Origin: Spirosoma panaciterrae DSM 21099 | GTDB lineage: Bacteria; Bacteroidota; Bacteroidia; Cytophagales; Spirosomataceae | Reading direction: 5' to 3' | NCBI RefSeq assembly: GCF_000374025.1 | Contig: NZ_KB893176.1 | Span: 62,001-126,000 of the forward strand | Length of the DNA: 64,000 nucleotides | Part shown: positions 27,565 to 35,381 of the stretch, piece by piece | Position numbering within the stretch: the stretch's first letter is position 1 | Layout: the number at the start of each line of letters is the position of its first letter | Notes under the pieces: generated by a model | Told to the model about the DNA's origin: nothing | What the model saw: the letters and a program-made list of their open reading frames with translations, nothing else | Database searches by the model: none | Position numbers and translations under genes: made by a program

Positions 27565-28860
27565 ATGAGGCAGTTACTTTTCATAATTGGCATTTTTGCA
27601 ATGTTATCTTGTAATCAAAAAGACGACAAATTTTATATGCCTGCAGAATGGGAACAACAGGATGCAGTTTGGCTTGGTTGGCAAGCAGATAGTACACTTG
27701 GCTTTTACCCAGTAGTTGTTGAAATAATAAAAACACTTACACCCCACGTAACAGTAAAAATTGCTTTCGATAACGACAGTTTAATGCAAACTGCAAAGAG
27801 TTATTTAACTCAGCAAAAAGTAGACACAAAAAATATCAAATTTTATTTAATGCCAGGTGACCGACATTGGATCAGAGATAATGGTGCAGCATTTTTGGTA
27901 AATAACAAAGGACAATTAGGAGTAGCCGATTTTGGTTGGAATCATTACGGATTTCCTCAATTTTTGAAAGAAAAATACAATAACAATCAAGATAGTGCAA
28001 ATAAATACCTCAACAAAAGATTGTCTTCTATAAATAAATCAGGAACAGTTGATAGTTTAATGGCTGTTGCAGAAGGTGCAAAAATTCTCACGACCAACGT
28101 TGTGACCGAAGGCGGAAATATAGAAGTCAATGGGAAGGGAACACTTATTGTTTGCGAAGCAGCTATGAAAAATCGCAACCCCGATTTAAACAAAGAATTT
28201 ATGGAAAGCGAACTCAAAAATGTTTTGGGCGTATCAAAAGTTATTTGGCTCAAACGAGGACTTGCAGAAGACCCCAATGGCTTTTATAGACGCATAACGG
28301 AAAATTATGTTGGAGGTGGTGTGCAACATTCTGATGAATTTGTTCGATTTTCAAATGCAAATACAATTTTGTTGGCTTGGGTAGATGAATCCGAAAAAGA
28401 CTTAAACCCAATTAATAAAATGAATTATGAAAGGCTTAATGAAAGCTATCAACTATTAAAAAATGCGACAGACCAAGACGGCAAACCATTTACTATTATA
28501 AAAGTTCCATTACCTGATTTAACGACAAAAAAAATCATAGCTACAAAGGGATATTCCAAAGAACCGTCTCTTAATATTCCTGCCAATCGATTTTATATTT
28601 CAGAAGCCCCTTCAGTTGGAGATAGTTTACTTCGAGTACCTGCTTCAAGTTATATGAATTACCTGGTAACAAATGGACTTGTACTTGTATCAAGTTATGT
28701 TGCGGTAGGTTCCTCAAAAGAAAAAGAAGACCGAGTTTGTAAAATTTTAAAAACGCAGTTTCCGAACAGAAAAATTGTGTTTATAAATGCTATGCCTCAA
28801 AATTGGGACGGTGGAGGTATTCACTGCTCGACACAACAACAGCCAAGCAAAAGACCTTAA
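27565..28860 (+). CDS. Agmatine/peptidyl-arginine deiminase family lipoprotein
   Basis: 431 residues of the guanidino-modifying pentein fold (PF04371 type). The lipobox IFAMLSCNQKD makes it a probable envelope lipoprotein. Catalytic residues are recognisable: Asp in DRHWIRDNGA, Glu in VTEGGNIEVNG, His in GGVQHSDEFVRF and the nucleophilic Cys in GGGIHCSTQQQP at the C-terminus. The family converts agmatine to N-carbamoylputrescine or, in Porphyromonas, citrullinates peptidyl arginine. The lipoprotein signal favours an extracytoplasmic substrate. The gene is very AT-rich and differs in codon use from the flanking chromosome, a sign of transfer. Confidence 0.9.
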   Translation: MRQLLFIIGIFAMLSCNQKDDKFYMPAEWEQQDAVWLGWQADSTLGFYPVVVEIIKTLTPHVTVKIAFDNDSLMQTAKSYLTQQKVDTKNIKFYLMPGDRHWIRDNGAAFLVNNKGQLGVADFGWNHYGFPQFLKEKYNNNQDSANKYLNKRLSSINKSGTVDSLMAVAEGAKILTTNVVTEGGNIEVNGKGTLIVCEAAMKNRNPDLNKEFMESELKNVLGVSKVIWLKRGLAEDPNGFYRRITENYVGGGVQHSDEFVRFSNANTILLAWVDESEKDLNPINKMNYERLNESYQLLKNATDQDGKPFTIIKVPLPDLTTKKIIATKGYSKEPSLNIPANRFYISEAPSVGDSLLRVPASSYMNYLVTNGLVLVSSYVAVGSSKEKEDRVCKILKTQFPNRKIVFINAMPQNWDGGGIHCSTQQQPSKRP

Positions 28861-28865
28861 AATTT

Positions 28866-29062
28866 ACAACTGATTCGACAAAAGCAACAGCCACCAACAG
28901 GGTTTTTTCAATAGCGGGGCTGACGAACATAGGCTCAACTTTTGTTTTCCAATGGCTCCGGCCACCCGATTGACTTTTGTGCAAGGGTTGGGCTGACGGA
29001 ATTCTTTTGCCCCACCATCGCAAAGCCCCAAACCGTTAGCGGCAAGGCTACCACAGAAAGTA
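28866..29062 (+). other. Possible recombination junction, attC-like spacer
   Basis: A GC-richer spacer between two AT-rich genes, with no open frame. It contains two direct copies of GGGCTGACG(A/G)A at 28917-28927 and 28990-29000, and imperfectly complementary ends (CCAACAGGGTTTTTTC near 28892 and CCCCAAACCGTTAGCGGC near 29026). The CGTTAGCGGC end recalls integron attC right boxes, but GTTAGCG does not fully fit the GTTRRRY consensus. Confidence 0.3.
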
Positions 29063-29085
29063 AACCACCAAAACCAAGTCAGGAA

Positions 29086-29622
29086 ATGAACAAAAGTGAA
29101 AAAATACAAACAAGAACGGTTGTCATTCCTGACGACTTAGAAGCCATTAAACAATTATGGTTTGATTATCTAGTTTGGGGTAACGACAAAATGCAGGAAC
29201 TGTATGGCGTCCATCCCCATAATCCCAAAGAAACTGTAGAACAGGACATCCAACAGATTGGCAAGTTTCAACCCCCTTACGGACAGCTAATCCTGGCTAG
29301 TTATGAAGGTAAAGTATGCGGACTTGGAAGTCTAAAACGTATCAACTCCGATATCGGTGAACTAAAACGAATGTTTGTTGATCCAGCGAGCAGACGAATT
29401 GGGGCTGGACGAGCTATCCTCGAAGGACTTCTACTTGAAGCGAAAAAAGTCGGTTACAAAAAAGTTCGGCTCGACAGTCCGAAGTTTATGGAAGCCGCTC
29501 ATACCTTATACAGACGTGTTGGATTTCGTGCTATTGACGCATATCCAGAAATGGAAATCCCCGCAGAATTTAAAGACTATTTGTTGTTTATGGAATTGGA
29601 TTTAACCGACGACACTACCTAA
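29086..29622 (+). CDS. GNAT-family N-acetyltransferase
   Basis: 178 residues from the ATG at 29086 (MNKSEKIQTRTVVIPDDL). The acetyl-CoA binding motif A is clear (ELKRMFVDPASRRIGAGRAILEGLL, with R-R-x-G-x-G), followed by KKVRLDSPKFMEAAHTLYRRVGF, the usual end of the fold. Upstream in-frame codons cross the spacer and are not similar to the family. Composition is intermediate to AT-rich, like the two genes before it. The substrate cannot be predicted. Confidence 0.85.
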   Translation: MNKSEKIQTRTVVIPDDLEAIKQLWFDYLVWGNDKMQELYGVHPHNPKETVEQDIQQIGKFQPPYGQLILASYEGKVCGLGSLKRINSDIGELKRMFVDPASRRIGAGRAILEGLLLEAKKVGYKKVRLDSPKFMEAAHTLYRRVGFRAIDAYPEMEIPAEFKDYLLFMELDLTDDTT

Positions 29623-29705
29623 ATCCGAACGGATAAGCACAAATAAGCCCAGCCTATGGTGCTGGTGAATCGATCTTAAAACAGTCAAACTAACCAATCA
29701 AATTC

Positions 29706-30110
29706 ATGAAACAACTCCTGATTACCCTATCTGCGCTTTGGCTGCTGGTTAGCCTCAGCACGTCGGCCTCTGCACAGGCTCAGCAAACGTCAACGACTCA
29801 ACTCAAAAGTATCCACCTGTTCGATATGCCAGCCGGTGTAACGGAGGCCCAACTGTCGGCGGTGATTGGTGAGTTGAACACGGTTATTAAACGACTAGGC
29901 TACAGCAACGCCGGATACACACTCTACAAAGTAGCCGGAGAAGGAGCCGACAAATACCGCTACTACTTCGAGGGTAATTGGCCCAATACCGAAGCATATC
30001 AAAAAATCCACGACGACAAATCGTTTCAGGAAGCAGACAAAAAATTGGGTACGGTGTACGAGAAAATAAAAGCCGTTGAACTCTACCGTCGCTTAGTGAG
30101 GGTACCCTAA
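29706..30110 (+). CDS. Small secreted protein, possible dimeric alpha/beta-barrel
   Basis: 134 residues with a clear signal peptide (LLITLSALWLLVSLSTSASAQ). The mature part, about 110 residues, alternates strands and helices: LKSIHLFDMPAGV, TEAQLSAVIGELNTVIKRLGY, YRYYFEGNWPNTEAYQKIHDD, FQEADKKLGTVYEKIKAVEL. This layout resembles the dimeric ferredoxin-like alpha/beta-barrel (NIPSNAP/ABM-like) superfamily. No catalytic motif is visible and I do not recognise a named family. Composition returns to that of the main chromosome here. Confidence 0.65.
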   Translation: MKQLLITLSALWLLVSLSTSASAQAQQTSTTQLKSIHLFDMPAGVTEAQLSAVIGELNTVIKRLGYSNAGYTLYKVAGEGADKYRYYFEGNWPNTEAYQKIHDDKSFQEADKKLGTVYEKIKAVELYRRLVRVP

Positions 30111-30127
30111 TCGCCTAAACCAAAACC

Positions 30128-30342
30128 ATGAAAACCACCCCATTTACGCTACTCCTGGCCGTTGTTGCCAGTACGTCTGTCTGTGTTACCGGTTGCAACT
30201 CCCCCGCCCAAAAGGCAGAAGCGACCATCGAGCGGCTGGCAACGTAGTGAGTGCCGACAAATACATGGGCATTTTTGAAAAACGCGACGGAAAATTTATC
30301 TGCATCCGCGATATTAACAACGAGGATCAGAAAGACAAGTGA
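30128..30342 (+). pseudogene. NTF2-like lipoprotein remnant with internal deletion
   Basis: The ATG at 30128 opens a 39-codon frame: signal peptide with lipobox CVTGCNSPAQKAE, then a stop TAG at 30245. In the next frame, from about 30244, the sequence reads VVSADKYMGIFEKRDGKFIC, followed by IRDINNEDQKDK and a stop. This resembles the C-terminal strands of DUF4440/ketosteroid-isomerase-like proteins. The middle of the domain is missing, so this is best read as a deleted and frameshifted copy of a gene like that at 21100. Confidence 0.6.
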
Positions 30343-30369
30343 AGTAGGTAGGGCTAACAACTGGTCAAC

Positions 30370-33300
30370 ATGAATGGATACGTTGTTTTTGGGTGGCTTC
30401 TCCTGCTATTGTGCCTGTCCGCACCAGACGGACAGGCACAATCCACGCTGCTTTACTTCGACGAACCCCCTAAAGAAACGCTGGGCCGCAATCGCAATCA
30501 ATTAACCATCAATCGATTCTTTACCGACCGCGACGATTTTCTCTGGTTCGTCACCGGCAGTGGGCTGAGCAGGTACGACGGCCATGAGATCGTAACGGTG
30601 CGCTTTGATCCGGCGGATTTGAACTCCCTCTCCTCGGCGCGGGTGGCAGATATGATTCAGGATGAGCGAGGTACCTTCTGGATAACCACCCGCGACGGAG
30701 GCCTGAATGCCTACAATCAGCGAACGGGCAACGTGGCCCATTTTCGACACCTGCCCACCAACAAAACCAGTTTATCGTCGGATAAGCTTCGGTTTCTTCA
30801 ACGCGATGAATCCGGTTATCTCTGGATCGGTAGCGATTATGGCATGAATCGGTTCGACCCCAAAACCGGCCGTACTATCCGTTTTTTGCCCAAACCAGGC
30901 GAGTCAGGGCAGTTGCAGGGTAACCCGCTGTCGCCTATTCTGATTGAATCGGCGGGCCATTCCAGGCCGGGCCACGCTAGGCCAGGCTATATTTACGTTT
31001 ACACAACGGCGGGATTCGAGCAGTTTGACCGAACCCGTAACCGTTGGCGGTGCTTTCCGACGGTAACTAAATCCGGGGTACCCGTCATCAACGCTACCGA
31101 TGGTCTCAATGTGATTAACGGCCTCTGTCAAGATCGTCGGGGCCTGATCTGGATGGGCGTTCCGAACCAAACCGGGCTGCGGGTTTTTAACCCTGAAACA
31201 GGAGAAATCAATTGGTTCGACAGGCGAACAGCCGATGGCAAACCCATTCCGTTTCCAAACGTGATTCTGGAAGATCGGGCAGGGCGGCTTTGGCTTTGCT
31301 GTGAGAACGACATCTTCCGCATTTCAGCTGACCGGACCGTCGTGGAGCAATGCACAGCCGTAGCCATCAGCAACGGGGAACAACTCAAGGAATTTGTAAC
31401 GCTGTATGAAGATCGACAGGGGTTAATCTGGCTGGAGCGGGCGAGCGACAAAAATCCGCTTTTTTTCGACCCCCGACAGGAACGCCACCCCAACATCCCC
31501 CTGCCAAAATTTACGAACACCGCCGGTGCGGCTCCGGCCCGGCCTGGATTGGCACGGCCCGTGGCGGAATTCCTCATGCCCGACCCGGAAGGCTTCATCT
31601 GGATCAGTACTGATCTGGGACTAATTCGTTATAATCCGTCTCGGAATGAAATGAAAATTGTACTGAAACAGCTCTTCACCTATTTCACCTGCCCGCTGCC
31701 AGGTTCGAACGGGGCCAGTTACGATCCATATCTGCTGGTTGGTGCGGAAGCTGGCGTGTTCATTTACAACAAAAAAACGAGCCATCTCACGCCCGTCCAT
31801 TTAGATAAGACCGGGCGTAATACGATCCCGAATGCCATCGCTTCAGCCCTTGACAAGGATGGCGACCTCTGGATTTCAACCTGGGGGAAGGGGCTTTTCC
31901 ACATTCCAAAGGGAAGCCTATCGGTCGAAACCGGGCTGGTGAGTACCTTTGAACAGTGGAAAAACGATCCCAACAATGCCAACAGTCTATTATCAAATAC
32001 GCTGCAAAAGATTGCGGTCGATGCCCAGAATACGGTGTGGGTGTGTGGAGCCGCTCACGGCCTTAGTCGGGTAAACAAACGAACCCGACACGTGCAGCGG
32101 TTTGTACTCCGGCAAGGCGACCCCTGTGGACTGGCCAGCAACTATACCTATGCGCCCCTGATTGATAAACAGGGTGATGTGTGGGTAACAAGTGGGTATG
32201 CGGCTCCCTTACAGAAGCTGTCGGTCAAAACGGGGCGATTCAAAAAATATGATCTCACCAATGGGTTTACGGATGATTATTTTGCCCACGCTACCCTCGA
32301 CGGAACCGGCAAAATCTGGTTCAACCAGCATCAGGTGGTATCCTGTCTCGACCCCCTAACGGAGCGTGTAACCACGTTTCCGCAGTTTGTCGGCAACTCG
32401 GTGTACTCTACGCCCATTACAACACTGGCGACTACCGGCGAGATATATTTCGGTTGCCAGAACAACTTACGGCGGTTCGGACCAACCGATACCATCCACC
32501 ACATTCCGAAAGCCTCATCACCGCTGCGGTTGGTGGGCGTTTCCTGCTTCGATACCGACGGAACGCAAACCATGCGCCCCCTGCCCCCGGATCGCTGGCG
32601 ATCCCATGAGCTGACCTTGTCGCACCAGGAAAACACCCTAGAACTAAAATTTGCGCTACTGGATTACCGCAACACCGGCAGTCGTGCCTATGCCTATTCC
32701 CTGGCCGGACCGAATGACGAGCCCCAATGGGTAAGCATAGGCCCCAAAAACACCGTCGATTTTGCCCAGATGAAGCCGGGAACGTACCTGTTCCACCTGA
32801 AAGCCCGGAATAGCGACGGAATTTGGACCAATCTGGCGCCCCTCCGCCTACACATCAGCCCACCCTGGTGGCAAAGCGGTTGGGCCTATGCAGCTTATGC
32901 GCTGGGGCTGCTCCTCGGCTTTTGGTACTTATTGACGGTCCGTCTGCGTGAACAAGCCCGCGAGCTGGCCCTACAGGAAGCCCTAGTCATTAAACAACAG
33001 CGCGACGAGATTGCTCAGAAAAACGCCCAGAACGAACTCCTGCTGAAAGAGATTCATCACCGGGTCAAGAATAATCTGTCCGTGGTGTCGGGGTTGCTGG
33101 CCTTGCAATCGGCTAAAGTCACCGACCCTAACGTACTGGAAGCCATACAGGCCAGTCAGAACCGGGTACAGAGTATGGGCATCATTCACCAGAAACTCTA
33201 CCAGGGCAAACAGTTAGGGGCTATTGAAATGCGTGATTATTTTAACAATCTGGGCGAAAGCATTCTCGATTCGTTCGATGCGGCTGGGCGTATCACCATT

Positions 33301-33636
33301 GATTGTTCAATGCCCGAGCTAGTACTGGATATTGACACGGCAGTTTCGATAGGACTACTAACGAATGAGTTAATCACGAATTCGCTTAAATATGCATTTG
33401 TCGGCAAGGACAATGGCACTATTCGCATCAGCCTGATGCGGATGGAAGACGATTCGTTGCTGTTGATGGTAGCCGACAATGGGATCGGTAAACAGCCTGT
33501 GGAAGCCGTCAATGAAACGGGCTTCGGCACCCAGTTAGTGGAGTTGCTTACCCGCCAGCTTGAAGGCACGCTCACCTACGAAAACCAGAATGGGACGTTG
33601 GTCAAACTCCGCTTCAACCGGCCAATTATTACCTAA
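30370..33636 (+). CDS. Beta-propeller sensor histidine kinase (HisKA_2 type)
   Basis: 1088 residues. A signal peptide (VFGWLLLLLCLSAPDGQAQ) is followed by about 13 two-component-regulator propeller repeats (LWFVTGSGLSRYDG, GLIWMGVPNQTGLRVFNP), a Y_Y_Y domain ending in WWQSGWAYAAYALGLLLGFW (single membrane helix near 835), a HisKA_2 phosphoacceptor helix near 894 (LLKEIHHRVKNNLSVVSGLL) and a HATPase domain (NELITNSLKYAF, VADNGIGK). There is no receiver domain, so it needs a separate regulator; the LytTR regulator at 20109 is a candidate. Two loops carry RPG-rich inserts encoded by an inverted DNA repeat. Confidence 0.92.
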   Translation: MNGYVVFGWLLLLLCLSAPDGQAQSTLLYFDEPPKETLGRNRNQLTINRFFTDRDDFLWFVTGSGLSRYDGHEIVTVRFDPADLNSLSSARVADMIQDERGTFWITTRDGGLNAYNQRTGNVAHFRHLPTNKTSLSSDKLRFLQRDESGYLWIGSDYGMNRFDPKTGRTIRFLPKPGESGQLQGNPLSPILIESAGHSRPGHARPGYIYVYTTAGFEQFDRTRNRWRCFPTVTKSGVPVINATDGLNVINGLCQDRRGLIWMGVPNQTGLRVFNPETGEINWFDRRTADGKPIPFPNVILEDRAGRLWLCCENDIFRISADRTVVEQCTAVAISNGEQLKEFVTLYEDRQGLIWLERASDKNPLFFDPRQERHPNIPLPKFTNTAGAAPARPGLARPVAEFLMPDPEGFIWISTDLGLIRYNPSRNEMKIVLKQLFTYFTCPLPGSNGASYDPYLLVGAEAGVFIYNKKTSHLTPVHLDKTGRNTIPNAIASALDKDGDLWISTWGKGLFHIPKGSLSVETGLVSTFEQWKNDPNNANSLLSNTLQKIAVDAQNTVWVCGAAHGLSRVNKRTRHVQRFVLRQGDPCGLASNYTYAPLIDKQGDVWVTSGYAAPLQKLSVKTGRFKKYDLTNGFTDDYFAHATLDGTGKIWFNQHQVVSCLDPLTERVTTFPQFVGNSVYSTPITTLATTGEIYFGCQNNLRRFGPTDTIHHIPKASSPLRLVGVSCFDTDGTQTMRPLPPDRWRSHELTLSHQENTLELKFALLDYRNTGSRAYAYSLAGPNDEPQWVSIGPKNTVDFAQMKPGTYLFHLKARNSDGIWTNLAPLRLHISPPWWQSGWAYAAYALGLLLGFWYLLTVRLREQARELALQEALVIKQQRDEIAQKNAQNELLLKEIHHRVKNNLSVVSGLLALQSAKVTDPNVLEAIQASQNRVQSMGIIHQKLYQGKQLGAIEMRDYFNNLGESILDSFDAAGRITIDCSMPELVLDIDTAVSIGLLTNELITNSLKYAFVGKDNGTIRISLMRMEDDSLLLMVADNGIGKQPVEAVNETGFGTQLVELLTRQLEGTLTYENQNGTLVKLRFNRPIIT
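30956..30973 (+). repeat. Intragenic inverted repeat, copy 1
   Basis: GCCATTCCAGGCCGGGCC lies in frame within the propeller sensor and encodes part of the insert HSRPGHARPG. Its reverse complement matches 31536-31553 at 17 of 18 positions. The insert interrupts an otherwise regular propeller segment (ILIESAG...YIYVYTTAG). Confidence 0.6.
31536..31553 (-). repeat. Intragenic inverted repeat, copy 2
   Basis: GGCCCGGCCTGGATTGGC is the inverted partner of 30956-30973 (17 of 18). In the gene's frame it encodes part of APARPGLARPV. Both orientations therefore give RPG-x-ARP peptides without stops, as expected for a short coding-compatible palindromic element. Confidence 0.6.
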
Positions 33637-34232
33637 GTCCAGGCAAAATCAGAACCCTGTATTTGACCGTTTGCTTAGCTGGCAACCAATTTCCGGCTTT
33701 TGGCAGGGTCGTTTTTGTTATGTGAGAACCTGTTGATTACCGTACCGTTTCGTCTCCGCTTTCGACCACGAAAAGTGTTCATTCAAGAAGCAGGTAAAGG
33801 AACGCCCTCTGTCTCATTTGGGAGCGTATTTTGAGACCCAGCATTTGGACGATACACTGGGAAAAGGTCAATTTGAGTACCGATAATCACTTGGGGCGTA
33901 GTCCTCTTGTTTTTGAAAAATCGACTAAACTGGGATAAATATGCAAATCCTAAAGCGTAAGCGCTTTCACTTACGGATTTATCTGTATTCCAACATGATA
34001 TTTTCGGTGAAATTGACTACCGTACGAGCAGCCCCGTCTATTTTTCTTGTTTATCAGCCAGCTGCATTCTTTTTCCCTATGATATGGAGGTGATCAATTG
34101 AAAACGGATTGGGTAGTCTATGGCAGCGCAATCTCAACCCAGATGATAAGCACTCCGCTACAACGGCATACGCTTGTATACAGTCGTACAAAACGCATCT
34201 GAAAATTGCCCAAAACTCGTTCTACAAAAGGC
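33637..34232. other. 596-nt intergenic region between convergent genes
   Basis: The sensor kinase and the catalase-like gene converge on this stretch. No convincing gene is present. A short frame ending at 33885 reads KERPLSHLGAYFETQHLDD and looks like the tail of a lost gene. It contains the 27-nt repeat at 33811-33837. A small nested stem lies at 33945-33980 (AAATCC..AAAGCG, CGCTTT..GGATTT). Confidence 0.45.
33811..33837 (+). repeat. 27-nt dispersed motif, copy 1 (partner at 51249)
   Basis: Begins GTCTCATTTG and ends ATTTTGAGAC; 22 of 27 positions match 51249-51275. Its ends (GTCTCA...TGAGAC) are complementary. Translated in the matching frame, both copies give SHL(G/E)A(Y/F)FET, so a shared degraded coding origin is possible. 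Confidence 0.45.
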
Positions 34233-35357
34233 TCATGAACCAAATAGATCTTGTAACGTTTTAGGTTCCTGCCGCTGGGCATTATTCAACTGGTGGCGCA
34301 GAGTAGAGGATTTTCGGTAAGCTTCCTTGCGGGTCAGCTGCAAATTGCCCATCGGTCGGTTTGCTTCCAGACAGCGGAAAGGCGTAAATGAGAGGTGTTC
34401 CATGATCGGAAAATTGTCTTCGCCCGAAACATCCTGCTGGGGAATCCGCAGTTTGGCAACCGTCACAAAGGGCGATAAGGATTCGGGCCATTCGGTGGTT
34501 AGTTCTTCAATGGGCATTCGTTTCAGGTCTTTGCAGAGTTGAATTTGAATCTCAAACTCGTAAGCATGTTCCTTCAATTCGGCCACCAGTGCCGGACGAA
34601 ACACCTGCCCGGCCGCTTTCACATCAATCTCGCGCCGGGTGACCTGATCGGCATACTGTTTGACGGGCGTAGCGCGCAACTTGGCCACATAGTCTCCATG
34701 ACGAACAGCCCCCATCGTGTAAAAGCTGTGCAGCAGACAGTTTTCGGGTTTAATCTTTTTAAACGACGAAAATGCCCGAAATTCGTTCCACGAGTCTTTG
34801 TTCGGAAAGAACGTACCAATACCCGTTAGCCAGTCGTAGGCAAATTTGAGTCGCCCCAAAGCACCTTTGGCAAAGTAGTCGTTCACCTTCAGAAACAATT
34901 TGTCGATGTACTGATAGTGCTCGGCGGAATTGCAGAAGAAAATGGGCCAGTTAATCAGGTTATAATCGAAATTACCGCAGTCGGCCTCTTCCTCCAGCAT
35001 CACCTTGCCCTGAATACCCATGATCTTGATGGCCAGCCCCATCGCCAGCCCGCTGTTCTGGTCAGTGGTGACGCGGGCCGAGCCGTTGGAAAACCGAACG
35101 ACGGCTTCGTACCGACCCGGCTGGGCATATAGTCCCTGCGCCAGTTCGGCAGGCAGGTCGTTTAGAATCTCGAACTCGGCCCGAACGGCGGCATAGCCTT
35201 TGGCGTGGGCATCGCGGGTGTGGTAATTAACCCCGCTGATGTTGGGCGAGTTGGTGATGTACTGCTGAATATCGTCGGTAATCCGGCGTACTTTCTGGTC
35301 AAAATCAGCCTCGATTCGCTCCAGATTCGGCGCGAATTTTACGTAAGTAGTTGCCAT
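34233..35357 (-). CDS. Catalase-fold heme protein (non-classical)
   Basis: 374 residues, cytoplasmic. The N-terminal part has the catalase-type distal histidine motif (RDAHAKGYAAVRAEFEIL) and the RFSNGSARVTTDQ segment that corresponds to the heme-pocket strand of catalases. It is much shorter than true catalases (about 480) and the usual proximal RxxxYxDTQ motif is missing; the end reads LQLTRKEAYRKSSTLRHQLN. Short catalase-like proteins include allene oxide synthase and hydroperoxide-metabolising enzymes. It is the last of six co-directional genes beginning with oleate hydratase, 24 nt after the DyP peroxidase. A role on fatty-acid hydroperoxides is inferred from context only. Confidence 0.75.
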   Translation of the reverse strand: MATTYVKFAPNLERIEADFDQKVRRITDDIQQYITNSPNISGVNYHTRDAHAKGYAAVRAEFEILNDLPAELAQGLYAQPGRYEAVVRFSNGSARVTTDQNSGLAMGLAIKIMGIQGKVMLEEEADCGNFDYNLINWPIFFCNSAEHYQYIDKLFLKVNDYFAKGALGRLKFAYDWLTGIGTFFPNKDSWNEFRAFSSFKKIKPENCLLHSFYTMGAVRHGDYVAKLRATPVKQYADQVTRREIDVKAAGQVFRPALVAELKEHAYEFEIQIQLCKDLKRMPIEELTTEWPESLSPFVTVAKLRIPQQDVSGEDNFPIMEHLSFTPFRCLEANRPMGNLQLTRKEAYRKSSTLRHQLNNAQRQEPKTLQDLFGS

Positions 35358-35381
35358 AAAAATTGTTGTTAGCTATGCGTT

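Noticed and set aside
28942-29085. N-terminal extension of the GNAT gene
   Set aside because: The upstream codons cross the non-coding spacer with repeats; family similarity starts at the ATG at 29086.
34233-35357. Annotation as a true catalase
   Set aside because: The protein is about 100 residues too short and lacks the proximal RxxxYxDTQ heme-ligand motif; only the fold and distal histidine region fit.
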